DNA of 64,000 nucleotides from Cryptomeria japonica (taxonomy: Eukaryota > Streptophyta > Pinopsida > Cupressales > Cupressaceae). This document shows positions 1-11,657 of this stretch, one piece after another. A program made the position numbers and the translations under genes. How positions within the stretch are numbered: position 1 is the stretch's first letter; every line of letters begins with the position of its first letter. The stretch spans positions 236,220,733-236,284,732 of the forward strand of contig NC_081414.1 in assembly GCF_030272615.1 (NCBI RefSeq). Reading direction: 5' to 3'. The notes under the pieces are model-generated. The model saw only the letters and a list, made by a program, of their open reading frames with translations. It was not told the origin of the DNA and ran no database searches.

Positions 1-3000
1 GAAGGCTTAGAGCCCTTGATAAGATTGTATTTAGCGTCCAATTAGGAAGAAAACCTTTTCTAAGGCCATTGATAATAATAGCCGCCGAATCTCCTTCTAT
101 GGCGAGCTTACTTATACCCATGTTTTGTCATAAGAGGAGGCCTTCAACTAAAGCTAAAATTTATGCTTTATTATTGGATTCAATACCTATAGGCTTGGCC
201 AACTTAGCTAATTCCCTACCAGCATCATCATGCAGATAACATCTGATCCCTGCAGGACTCGGATTTCCATGAGATGCTCCATCGAAGTTAAGCTCATCCT
301 ACCCTTTTTTTGGGACCTTCCATTTGCAAGATTCTCTTAGCTCCTTTTTATTGGAGTTTCTCACTCCTATGAAGGGAGGGATCTTTAGACCTAACCACCT
401 ACCTCTCATTTTCTCATCCCAGTATGTCATCTCAGAAATTTTACTAGGAAATTTATATGTCATGCTATTAAGAGTTTCTACTACAAGGGCCTCAATTTTA
501 TTCACTAGTTGGAGCCATTCCATTTTCTTTTCCTTAAAGAGTATCCTATTGTGTTCCTTCCAAAGTTCCCAAATTACCAAAGGGGCCAATTTCCATAGAC
601 CTCCAAAGAGGGAACGTTGATGAAGAATGGGCCATGCCTAAAACATATCTAGAATGGAATTAGGGAGAGCTAAGCTTCATCCTAATTTGTTACATAACCA
701 AATCCAACATTCGGAGGCATAATTGCAATTTAGGAGGATATGATCCTTATCTTCTTCTGCCTTTTCACATAAATGGCATCTAATGGGTCCCTCAAAGCCC
801 ATTTTACTGAATCTATCCGCAATAAGAATCTTATTATGGAGAGAAAACCACGAGAACAGCCCTGCCTTTGGCAAACACATCTTGTCCCAACACAAGACTA
901 AGGGGAAAAAAGTGCGTAAGGAGAGTTGCTAACTAAGGAGGAGACTATAACCATCTTTAGAGGTGTATTCTCCCAATTTTGATCTATCCCAAACAAGAGT
1001 ATTTGACCCCAAGTTGAAGGAGACCATTCTATTCTTAAGAATGTCTTGGAGCTCCTGTTTCTCCATTTCTGGGATATCCACATGATCTAGAGATTTCAAT
1101 TCCCAACCCTTAGCTAGGTCCTTGTCAATTGGCGTTATGTAGTCCCTGACATGCCTACCCCATGTGGGTTCTTGCACTACTCTAGATGTCTCTAGATTAG
1201 CACTCTAATGTAATGCCTTGAGTCCTCCCCAAGAATTCATCCAAAAAAGGGCTTCCTCACCATTGTCCAAGTTCCAAGATAATTTATCTAAGATTATTTT
1301 CCTACAATCCAACATAAAATTCCAAATGCAAGATCCTTTAGGAGGATAAATTTCCCTAAAGAGACTAGTATGGTCCATACCATTAAGATATTTGTGGGAT
1401 AAGATCTAAGCCCACTTGAGGTGGTGGGATCTAAACATTCTCCAGACTAATATTGCCCCTAGCACTCTACTCTGCTTCTTAATATTCTTAATCCCTATAC
1501 CACCTTTTGACTTTGGCCTGCAAATCTTATCCCCAGCCATGAGGGAGATCTTCCTCTTATCCCCAATACCCTACTAGAAAAAAAAATCTTGTACGTTTAC
1601 TCAATTCTTCCTTTTTGGACTATGGAAGGTTAATACATGATAACTGATAGATTGGCATTGATGTCAAAACCGATTTAACCATTGTCGATCTACCTGTAGA
1701 GGATAGCCACTTACCTTTCCAGGTTGCTAACTTCTTCTTAATCCTATCTATCATTGAATCCCACAACTTTGAAGATCCATTGCCCTTATCTAAGGGAAAA
1801 GCTAGATATTTGCAGGGGAGCCTACCCAAATTAAAATTCAAAACTTTGTAGATGTCTTTTTGTAAGCATACCTTAGTGTTAAAAAACAAGACTTCAGTTT
1901 TAGTTGGGCTAATTTCTTGTTCAGAATCCTTAGAGTAAGAGTCTAGGATCTACTTATAAGCTCTCGCTTCTCCTATATCACTGAGCCCATATAACATAGT
2001 ATCATCCACAAATTGTTGGTGTGTGGTAGGATCTAAGTTGCTAGTAATTCTAATTCCTGAGATCTAACTGCTTTTCCTTTCTCTAGAAATAGCTCTACCC
2101 AGTGATTCTACCATGATGATGAAAAAGAAAGGGGATAAAGGATCTCCTTGTCTTAGACCCCTGGAAGAGCTAAAAAAGCCCTCTAGAGTTCGATTAACTA
2201 ACACTGAGAATTTAGGTGTCGAAATGCATTCAAATATCAAGTTAATCCATGAAGAGGGGAATCCAAAGGCTTGTAGGCATTTGCACAATAATCTCTAGTC
2301 CACCTTGTCGTAGGCTTTTCTAATGTCTAGTTTTAAGACAATGCTAGGGGTTCCATTCTTCTGGACAAAATGTATGGCCTCCTGTGCTATAATAACCCCA
2401 TCATAAATAGACCTTCCAGGAACAAAACTCGTTTATTCATCACTAATCAAAAGAGGAAGGAGTTTTTGAAGCGTATTAGCTAATGTCTTAGTAAAAAGCT
2501 TATAGATGGTGTTACACAGTGAAATTGGCCTGAACTCATCAAAATATTCAGGCTTTTGGTTCTTTGGGATGAGGGCCAAGAAAGTATTATTGATTTCTTT
2601 GAGAATATTACCTAAATTCCCCATGCCCTCAAGACCACCTACCACCTCCTCCCCTATGAAGTGTCGGCACTTCTGAAAAAAACTAGTCGGGAAGCCATCT
2701 AGACCGAGGGACTTATCTGGATTCATCTGCATTAGAGTTGATTCTACTTCTGATAAAGATAATTTTGCAGTCAAACTATAAGTTTGTTCCTTACTTAGTA
2801 ATTTGGGTATAAATTTTAGAAACTTGTCTTGGTCTGAGCGATGAGGACTCAAATCTGTGTTGAGAATGTTGGAAAAAATATCTACCACCTCCCTGGAGAT
2901 GAGCTTAGGATCTACCACCTCAGAGATGTTACTAATCTTAATCTTAGAGATTTTGTTAATGACTCTCCTAAGTTTGACACTATTGTGAAAGAATTTAGTT

Positions 3001-4087
3001 TTCTTATCCCCCTCATCCAACCATGTTTCCCTATATTTTTGTTTCCAAAAGACCTCCTCTTTTGCAAGAATATTTTCTTGTTCAAGGAGTTTCTTTTCTC
3101 TAAGAAATAGAGATTCATCCATCCCTTTCAACATGAAAACTTCGTTTACTTCCACTAACTCTGCTTCCACCTGTGCCTTCTTGTCAAATATATTACCAAA
3201 GTGTTCCCTATTCCACAGTATGAGCTTCTACTTTATTATCTTAATCTTATTGACTACCTTAAAGATCCCGGATCCAAAGACCTCTGCCTCCTTCCACCAT
3301 TCCTCTAAAATCCTAAGAATATTATCATCTCTCAACCACATCTGTTCAAATTTGAAAGGACATCTTCTTGGTCCTGAATCCACAAGAATGTTAAGTTGAA
3401 TCAGAAAATGATCTGAGCTCGAGAAGGGTAATATTGATGCTTCTAAGGTATACAAAAAGTTGATGAAACTGCCTAATACAAAGAACCTATCTAATTTTTC
3501 TACAATATTACTAAAACCTAACCTTCTATTATTCCAAGTAAAGGCATCCTTAACCATGCTAATCTCTACCAAGCCATTGTGATGGATCCAATCTGCAAAG
3601 TCTAAAGCAGCTCTAGAGGTTTTGTCTTTGCCTCCTTATTTCTCAGATTGATTAATAATAGCATTGAAGTCACCTCCTATGATGCAAGTTTGTTCCTAGG
3701 TACTACTTATGAATTCCTCAATTTCCTTCCAAACCCTTCTTTTGTCCTCATTTAGTGTCGGTCCATAAATATTAAAATGAGAAAATCTATTTTATGTTTA
3801 AAAGTGGTAACTCTGCCACTGATCCAATTGCCATGAGTTTCTAATAATGAGAACCCAATATTGTGAGGATCCCAAATCATGGCCAAACCTCCAGAGGCTC
3901 CAATGGTTGGTACTCCTGTAATATGTCTAAAGCCTAATCGTTTACCAAAAGAGGCTAAGTCATCTTTCTCTAGTTTGGTTTCCTATAACATAACTAAATC
4001 AGACCTATAGGTAGACAGACAACGTTTAACAATTTGCTTCTTGTTAGGTGCATTTAAACCACTAACATTCCATGATAATACTTTCAT
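1..4087 (-). pseudogene. LINE ORF2 (endonuclease-reverse transcriptase-RNase H), broken
   Basis: The frame starts at ATG 4087-4085 and reads MKVLSWNVSGLNAPNKKQIV, the standard opening of an APE-type LINE endonuclease. The endonuclease spans about 3228-4087. The reverse transcriptase spans about 1620-3170, with GLDGFP near 2.7 kb, FRPISLCN near 2.5 kb, the LDIRKAYDKVD block near 2.3 kb, RQGDPLSP near 2.15 kb and the catalytic FVDD box near 2.0 kb. A zinc-binding Cys/His region (CHLCEKAEEDKDH) lies at 677-895. An RNase H start (FDGASHGNPSPAG) lies at about 240-295 and is followed by stops. Several stops sit where tryptophan is expected, for example TAG after AYDKVD. The protein would copy its RNA into the genome by target-primed reverse transcription, but this copy cannot. 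Confidence 0.85.
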
Positions 4088-4890
4088 GGTGTTGTGGGAA
4101 GGACCTTCCCCTTCCCTGCGTGAAACATATCCGTAAGTTTAACCTGACCTTCAACTATTCCATCATTAGCTCTCAACTCCGATAGAGATTTTGTGCCTCT
4201 CTTCTTACAATGTTTTGCACAATGTGGTGTAACCTTCTCCCCAACCCATTGTTCAATTCCTAATGCTTCAAAAGTTTCACCATTTTCTTTGTCATTTAAC
4301 TTCTTTATAAGGGCCTCTGTATCCGTGACCTTTGGAGGATTGATAAAATTTGTAATCCCTTTCATCAATAGCCTTTTTTGTAATTCTAACTCTTCTCTAT
4401 CTACTATTTCATCCAATAAATTCTCTAGGATGTCCTCAGTAATTGAATCACATAAATAGTTGATAATGCAATTCACCTCCTCTTCTTTACGAACCAAATT
4501 ATCCTCTTGTTCATCCTTTTCCAATCTGTCAAGAGCCTCCAACAATTGGGGAGAACCGTTTCCTTCCAAACTACCCCAGACTTTCACACCAACATCCTGT
4601 TCAGGGATACGATTAAAATCCCCCACCTCACCCGCAATCCGACAATGAACGTCAAGATTGATTTCATCCTTATTATCATTAGATAATTTTTAAAATTTTC
4701 CCATTCCTACCTCTTCATGGGCACAACGGCTCTTCTCCTTCTTTGTGTCAGTATCCCTACCCTCCCAATCCATGAAAATAGCCTTATGGGATAGAAAGGG
4801 AGATTGATTCACTCCATCAACCATGCTCTGATGACCCACAATTTCCCCTTGTTCTACCTCATCAAACTATCCTGTCGGCGGAAAGCTATC
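4084..4890 (-). pseudogene. LINE ORF1, C-terminal part
   Basis: This frame is open from about 4626 to a TGA at 4086-4084. It is rich in acidic and lysine residues and has no catalytic motif, as expected for the C-terminal half of a LINE ORF1 nucleic-acid-binding protein. The stop TGA overlaps the ORF2 start (ATGA), which ties it to ORF2. Upstream, at 4627-4890, the same frame can be followed with a stop near 4.69 kb until it meets the LTR-element junction at 4890/4891. The N-terminal half resumes at 13819. Confidence 0.65.
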
Positions 4891-7050
4891 TGATAGGGAG
4901 ATTGCTAGGAAAGTGCTCAAAAGGCCAATTTTCTCAATAGGCCATAAAAGGAAACAAGATGTATAGTTTGTGTCTACTCCTTATGTTTACAAAAATATAG
5001 TTTAGTCCTACTTGATAGGTCTCTCTCCAAGTCTTCACTAACAAACTCCCCTATTGGTGTTGGCTCACACCCATGCTCCAAATCTACTCAAATTGCTCAC
5101 TCCATCCATCTACACACCCTCAATCTTTGTTCTTTGGCATTCAACCCTCTGTTTCAAAGTTCTTTAGGAGTCTTTTACATGTAAATGTAGGGGCAGCAAA
5201 TTTTTGTTCAAGTTTAGATATTCACAATTCAGTTGAAGGCCCATAGCCTTAGCCTACTCAACTCAACAACCAAGGGTCAAAACTCCAATTGAGGCCATGC
5301 ACTCTCCAAGGTCCTATTGTTCATTTGATTTACTATTTTAAAAATTTCACACCAATTCTCAAGATCCCCAAACTCCTCTTTGCAATCGGGTTCTAGAAAA
5401 ATGTGTGTTATGCAACAAAAAGGGCTACTAGCCCGTAGAGGCCTAATTGGCCTAGTTTTGCTCACCCTGCCACAACGATGGGCTTCTTGACCATGGGAGA
5501 TGATTTGGATGGTGTGGAATAAGTCTAGGCTAAGATATTTTTGTGGTTTTAGGCTTCCTCAACCTGGTTTAGTGATTGTCCACTATTTTAGGCATAAGCA
5601 TAGGGTTTCATGAGGGTTTTGAGGATGTAAAGCTTGTGTTGCCAACTCCTTGATGTATCAAGGCCTAACACTGACTGAGTAGGTCTGCTCCAACCTAGAG
5701 ACCACTATAAAATGCCTTTCCTTTTGTCATTTTTCCAAACACTTGGCAAACCTTTGAGGAAGTAGCAAAAAATTGACACTTTCACTGTCAAAAACTGCCC
5801 TTTTACTAGTCTGCTACTGCCACTTCTTTAGACCTGCATATCAAGGAGTTTGTACTAGAGATATACCTCAATGAGGTCTGAAAAACAAAAATCAATCTTT
5901 CTATTATATTTCCTTTATATTTACAAGGCTTGGATAATGCTTTTGAAGCATTCCATTTGGCATTTTGACAAACATAGTTGCAAAAAGAGTGAACTCACTC
6001 TTTGCTTACAAATTGAGAATATTTTTAAAAGTAACAAGCTACTCTAACAAACCAAAATTATTCTCAACACCCTTGGTCACATTTACAGACCTTTACCTCA
6101 TTCATTTGTTCACTCCAAATTGCTTTTGGGTGCAAATCTTGAGTTTTTGTTCATGCTACTAGCCAAATAACCAATATTTGCCTAGTATTCACTCAAGTTC
6201 TTCTTCCAACCACACTCTTGGCACAAAATAGAGAATATGTATGGTATATACATGAATTCCAACTTGACTGAATCCATATTGTGGGATCCCAAGTATGGAT
6301 TAGTCAAGTGGAGTCATTTTGGAGCTTCAAACCCTTGACAGGGCAACAAGCACCCAGTTTTAGAAATAATTTTGTAAAATCAAACTTTTTGAAGAAACCA
6401 ATGCCACAATCAACTAAAAATAATTATATAAGTACCATGAAAACTTTCCCAAAGGTACAATATGGATTAAGAAGGTGCAGTACGGACCATTTCGCTAAAA
6501 GATACAAAAAACCAGTCATAAAGCCATTATTTTCTGATTTTATTGAAGAAAATTTGGTTTTAACAATCACCAACTCTTTTCAAAGAAAAGAGAGGTGTTT
6601 TTATAGTCCAAAAAGTTTTTTATCAAGCTTAGTATGGATTGGAAGCTTCCATAACCATGTTTTGCAAGAAAACACAAAAAATTGATAATTTTGACAACTT
6701 TTTGAGCCAAATGACAATATTTCTTGCTCAAAAAGGCATTTTTGACAATCTAACCTTGTCAACTTGTCTAATCAACTTAGACATTCCTAAAAAAACCTAA
6801 CAAACATGTTCCAATGCTTTGGAAAGCATTAGAAGACCTTTTTGGCAATTTTGCACATTTTTGCCAAAAAATGTCAACTCAAAGCCTGAAATGCATGATT
6901 TGATCTCTTAAGCCCAAAATGAGATCAAAACCACTACACATGACTCATAACAACCTAAAAAAACATAAAAAACCTATCACAAGATATTAGAAACATGAAA
7001 GTATTAAAAACTCAAAAAATGGGAGTTTTACTCAACTAGGTGCTCCTGCA
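4891..7050 (-). repeat. 3' LTR of the Ty3/gypsy element
   Basis: This is the left copy of a direct repeat shared with 11658-13818. On the plus strand it runs from TGATAGGGAG to CTCCTGCA. On the element strand it starts TGCAGGAGCACC right after the purine tract at 7051-7066. It holds an 18-bp perfect palindrome at 6813-6830 that the other LTR also has. Open frames inside it (such as 5965-6162 and 6281-6685) have no coding signature. Confidence 0.92.
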
Positions 7051-7066
7051 CCATACTCCCCCAAAA
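7051..7066 (-). other. Polypurine tract of the Ty3/gypsy element
   Basis: On the minus strand this reads TTTTTGGGGGAGTATGG-like purine-rich sequence directly before the TG of the 3' LTR. That is where plus-strand DNA synthesis would be primed. Confidence 0.7.
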
Positions 7067-7075
7067 ACAAAGAAG

Positions 7076-9896
7076 TCATGTGACTCCTTGAGGCAGAAAA
7101 GAAGGAATGCCAACTTTTTGAAAGTTATATTTAGGTATCCATGTGGCCTCTGAGATTGGCTGCTCTTTCCATTTTATGAGATGCTCCATGTAGGTGTGAT
7201 GCCTTGTCTTTTTGAGAATTTTGGAGTCTAGAAACTGTTCAGCTTGGGGAAAAGAAAGAGAAGGGAGAGATAGATCAGAAAGGGATTTGGAAACATCTAA
7301 AACTCTATGAATCTCCTCAAGTGGCTTTTGTTTGAAAGCAATCAGATCTACAACATTAAAAATGGGGGACAAAGAAACATTAGTAGGCAAATCAACTTTG
7401 TAATCATCAGACCCATACTTAGTCAAGATCTTGCAAGGGCCTATCCTCCTCATCCGAAGTTTTCTTGGAACTCCCTTTTGTAGCCTTTCCTTGTTCAAAT
7501 GAGCCATCACATAAACACCTATGGAGAACTTAACATCTCTCTTTGTAGCATCCACTCTTGCCTTTACTTTTTGAGAGGTATCTTGGAGAGCTTGTCTCAC
7601 TTGCTCATGAACCTCCTTCATGGAGTGAGCCATGTCATCTGTTGTTCCACTCTTATGCTGCAAGTTATTTATATCCCTCAACTCCATTATACCCCTTGGA
7701 TGCATAACATAAACAACTTCAAATGGACTTTTACTTGTAGACCGGTTAACACTATCATTGTAGGCATATTCTGCTTGATGAATGAGCTGATCCCAACTCT
7801 GCCCATATTCCTTTGTCAAGCACCTAAGCATGTTTCCAAGAGACCTGTTCACAACTTCTATTTGGCCATCAGTTTGTGAATGATAAGCTGAACCAAAAGA
7901 GAGATTAGTACCCAATCTCTTCCACAATGTTTTCCAGAAATGTCCAAGAAACTTAACATCCCTATCTAAAACAATGCTAGTAGGCAATCCATGTATTCTA
8001 ACAACTTCCTTGAAAAATAAATAAGCAATATGACTTGCATCATGTGTTGTTTTACAAGGAATAAAATGAGCCATTTTGCTAAATCTATCAACCACTATAA
8101 AAATGCTATCAAATCTTGCTTGAGTTCTAGGTAATCCTACCACAAAATCCATACTAGGCAATCCCAAGGCCTATGTGGAATGGGAAGAGGCTGATATAAA
8201 CCACCATTAGAGGAATTACCTTTGTCTTTCTGACATACCAAGCACTACTCAACATACCTCCTTATGTCTCTCTGCATCATAGGCCAATAATAGAACCTTT
8301 GAACCAGCTCTAAGGTCTTATTGAGAACGAAATGTCCACTTAAGCACCCATTGTGCTTCTCTTGAATGAGGTTCTCTCTCATAGAACCCTTTGGAACACA
8401 TAATTGTCCACCCCTAAATAACAAACCATCCTACAAAGTGAAATCAGCATATGTACCACGGAAATTATTCTCAAAATCTTGACAAACTCTATAAGCTTCA
8501 GCAAAATCATCATCAGTAGGATACATGTCTTTGAAACTATCAATACCAATGCTCTGAACTTGAATCTCATGAATAGTTAACAACCTTCTACTCAAAGCAT
8601 CTTCTACTTTATTCAACTGACCCTTCTTATGCTTAAGAGTAAAAGTGTAAGCTTGTAAGTATTCTACCCATTTAACATGCCTATGATTCAGTTTATCCTG
8701 TGAGTTCAAGAAACTGAGTGCCTAATTATCTGTGTAAACAACAAATTCCTTAGGAAGAAGATAGTGTCTCCATTTCCTAAGTGCTTAAGCTAATGCATAT
8801 AGTTCTAAATCATAGGAAGAGTACTTTTTCTTTGCATCATTTAACTTTTCACTAAAGAATGCAACTGGTCTATTTTCTTGACTTAAAACAGCTCCTACTG
8901 CAATATTGCTAGCATCACATTCAATAGTAAAAAGCTTATCAAAACTAGGTAAAATGAGCACTAGTTGAGTAGCTACTTTAGTTTTCAATAACTCAAACCC
9001 CTTATTGGCTGCACTTGTCCATTGAAATTTTACCTTTACACCCCCTTTGATGGTGTCTAACATTGGAGCACAAATCTCACTGAATCCCCTGATGAACTTT
9101 CTGTAAAATTGTGTCGAACCATGGAAGCTTCTGACATCACTTGCTGCCTTAGGAGTTGGCCAACTGGTTATTGCTGCAACTTTAGACCAATTCTTGCTTC
9201 AAGAAATCACATTTTTCAAGATTAATGGTTAGTTGTTCATCAGATAACTTTCTCAAAACAATGGCTAAATGTTTTAGATGCTCTTCTTTAGTCTTACTGA
9301 AAATGACTATATCATGTAAATACACAGCAACAAATTTGCCTATGAAATTATGTAAAACTTCATTCATGAGTCTCATGAATGTGCTGGGAGCATTTGAGAG
9401 TCCAAATAGCATGACAAGACACTCATAGAGACCCTCATTTGTTTTGAAATTTTTCTTCCACTCATCCCCCTCTTTGATTCTTATCTGATGGTAACCACTC
9501 TTCAAATCAATCTTACTGAAATATTGTGCACCCCCCAAACAATCCATCAAGTCCTCTATCCTAGGTATGGGGAATCTGTATCTGATGGTGATCTTGTTTA
9601 TGGCCCTGGAATCTGTACAAAGTCTCCATGTTCCACCCTTCTTAGGTGCCAACTGCACAAGGACTAATGCTCTTCCTAATCAGCCCTTGGTCTAAGAGTT
9701 CTTGTATTTGTCTTGCTACCTCTTTGTTTTGTTCAGGGGTCATCTTGTAGGCTGCCTTATTGGGCAAAGAGGCTCCAGGAATGAAGTCAATTTGATGGCT
9801 AATGGCTCTAGGAGGTGGTAAGGCTGTAGGTGTACCATCACTGATTATTTTATTTGAAGTTATCAAGAATTTGATGCACCTCACATGGTATCTCAA
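7076..9896 (-). pseudogene. Ty3/gypsy pol: RT, RNase H, integrase, chromodomain-like end
   Basis: Reading 5' to 3' on the minus strand: the RT lead-in ([16 protein letters not shown]) is near 9.66-9.75 kb. The RT core is at 9182-9658 ([27 protein letters not shown]). RNase H is at about 8785-9063 (ECDASNIAVGAVLSQE). An integrase zinc-binding region is near 8.24-8.38 kb. The integrase core is at 7076-8167 (MDFVVGLPRTQ, IVLDRDVKFLGHFW, SQTDGQIEVVNRSL). A chromodomain-like end (LIKWKEQPISEATW) lies before the TGA at 7078-7076. The RT active-site box reads YLHD instead of YLDD, so one catalytic aspartate is lost. At least four frameshifts separate the blocks, and several stops interrupt them. Confidence 0.92.
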
Positions 9897-10578
9897 CTTT
9901 CTTTTCTACCTTTTCTTCCTTAGGCTTCACTATGAGTGCAAATCCTACTCCTTCACCTTCTTCTAGTGTTTTTATGAACTCTTTCTCATTCGCTAACAAG
10001 ATGTTAGGCACCTTATTGCTGCTCTCTCCTTCTTTAGTGAGGGACTGAATCTGATAGGCTACTCCATCTTTCTAAAATGAATAGGAGTTTCTTTCCCCAT
10101 CATGTTGTGCTTTTCGGTCAAACTGCCATGGTCTACCCAACAGCAGGTGGCAAGCATCCATAGGAAGGATGTCACATAGGATCCTATCTACATATCCCCC
10201 AATGTGGAAATCTACCCAGGCTTGCTCATTTACTAACACATGTTGTCCCTTATTCAACCATGTGACTTTATATGGCTCCTTGTGTTGTATCCTAGGTAGT
10301 CTCAGTTTGCTTATTGCTTCCTCTTATATGATGTTATCTGTGGATCCTAAATCTATGATCACCTTACACACCTTTCCCATGATTTTACACTTGATCCTAA
10401 ACAATGCTCTTCTCTATGAGGCCTCTGTACTATGTGGCTTCTTCATTAACACTCTCTTGATCATTAAACTCTCACAATCTTCTGAAGCTAGGTTGTTCAA
10501 TGCTGAAGTTCTGGTATTACCTCCATCTTCTTGAACATAGTTTACTCTCTTTTCACCACCATAAGATGAACTAGGCTT
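9897..10578 (-). pseudogene. Ty3/gypsy aspartic protease region
   Basis: This segment lies between gag and RT, in the same frame as gag. The protease flap and active-site region reads KVIIDLGSTDNII near 10.35 kb, where family members have D-S/T-G. The serine is a leucine here (TTA, one change from TCA), so the catalytic triad is broken. LLLGRPWQFD at about 10.11 kb matches the conserved C-terminal part of retropepsins. At least three in-frame stops are present. Confidence 0.8.
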
Positions 10579-11613
10579 CTATGGGCATCTATAGGCAGGG
10601 TGGCTCAACTTTTGGCAGTTATAGCACTTCATGGTTGAGAAGTAGGACCCTCTCCCTGGTCCATTAGATCTACCCCTACTTGGGTTGCTTGATCCCCTAC
10701 CCCTATAGTTGGGTTTTCTCTGAGAGTTCCCACTTTTCTCTAGAAGTTTAGACTCTCCTTGGGATCGTTGATCTATGTTTCTTCCCCCAAAACTGCCTCT
10801 ATGGCCTCTACCATCTCTTCCCCTACCTCTTCCCCTATTGTTTTGTTCTTGCATCCTCCTACCTTTCTCTTCCACCTTAAGTGCCAATTGATAGCACTTG
10901 TGTATTGTTTGTGGGCATAACAAGCTCATCTCTTCCTGGATGTTCCATCCTAACCCATTCAAGTACCTTGACACTTTTATGCTCTCATCCTCTACTACGC
11001 TGGATCTCATGCACAGTTTCTGAAACTCTTCAGTGTAGCTACTGACATCTAGGTCTTTTTATCTCAAGTTTTGTCTTTTCTTGTGAAGTTGTATCTCATA
11101 GTCTTTAGGAAGGTAGGTCTCTTTGATTTTGGCTACCATTTCTTTCCAGGTGGGTAGTTGTTGCTTACCTTCTTTCACCCTTTCCTCTTGGATGAATTTC
11201 CACCATGTTAAGGTTGCCCCTCTCAGCCTTGATTTTGCCACCTTAACCTTTTGTGCTTCGGTCACTCCATCACATTCAAAATGGTTTTCTAGCCCTTCAA
11301 TCCACTCTATTAGAGCATCTGGATCCATCTTCCCAATGAAAATAGCCACTCCTTCTAAGGTCTTACCACTCATAGCTCTCAAGGCTTTCAAGAATGTTTC
11401 TTGCTCAATGACAGGGTCAGGCATGGGGACTTCATCCTCTATTGCCATCATTTTACCCCGATCTCCAACCTTATCATGGACTTCTTCAATTTTGACTTCT
11501 ACTTCAACTAGTTTCATTACTAGTTGATCTAATCTCTCTCTGAGATCCCTATTTTCCTCTTCTTGATCTTCAACCTTCTTGGCCAATTCTGCATTAGTCA
11601 CTATGTTTTCCTA
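10579..11613 (-). pseudogene. Ty3/gypsy gag
   Basis: The gag polyprotein has an N-terminal coiled coil (about 11.45-11.6 kb), a capsid retrotrans-gag domain (IEWIEGLENHFECDG, LRGATLTWW, near 11.2-11.35 kb), a glycine-arginine-rich stretch (about 10.68-10.86 kb) and one CCHC zinc knuckle near 10.6 kb (CYNCQKLSHPAYRC, with S where G is usual). One TAA splits the frame near 11.06 kb. The likely start codon is now ATA followed by GTG, consistent with loss of an ATG. Confidence 0.88.
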
Positions 11614-11640
11614 ATGTTCCTTTCCTCCTGAATCTTTTGT

Positions 11641-11654
11641 TGGCTCTGATACCA
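11641..11654 (-). other. Primer-binding site (initiator Met tRNA)
   Basis: The minus strand reads TGGTATCAGAGCCA, the complement of the 3' end of plant initiator Met tRNA, three bases inside the 5' LTR (which ends at 11658). This fixes the orientation and the LTR boundary. Confidence 0.92.
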
Positions 11655-11657
11655 CTA

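Larger units (their letters stand above)
1..4890 (-). mobile_element. LINE (non-LTR retrotransposon), 3' part of split copy
   Basis: This is the larger part of an L1-type plant LINE on the minus strand. It runs from the end of ORF1 through ORF2 (endonuclease, reverse transcriptase, zinc-binding region, RNase H) and leaves the window at base 1. Its 5' part lies at 13819-14850, because an LTR retrotransposon sits between them. Both open frames carry stops and frameshifts, so the copy is dead. The 3' end and any target duplication are outside the window. Confidence 0.85.

Noticed and set aside
4084-4626. Host gene on the minus strand
   Set aside because: Its stop overlaps the LINE endonuclease start, so it is the end of LINE ORF1.
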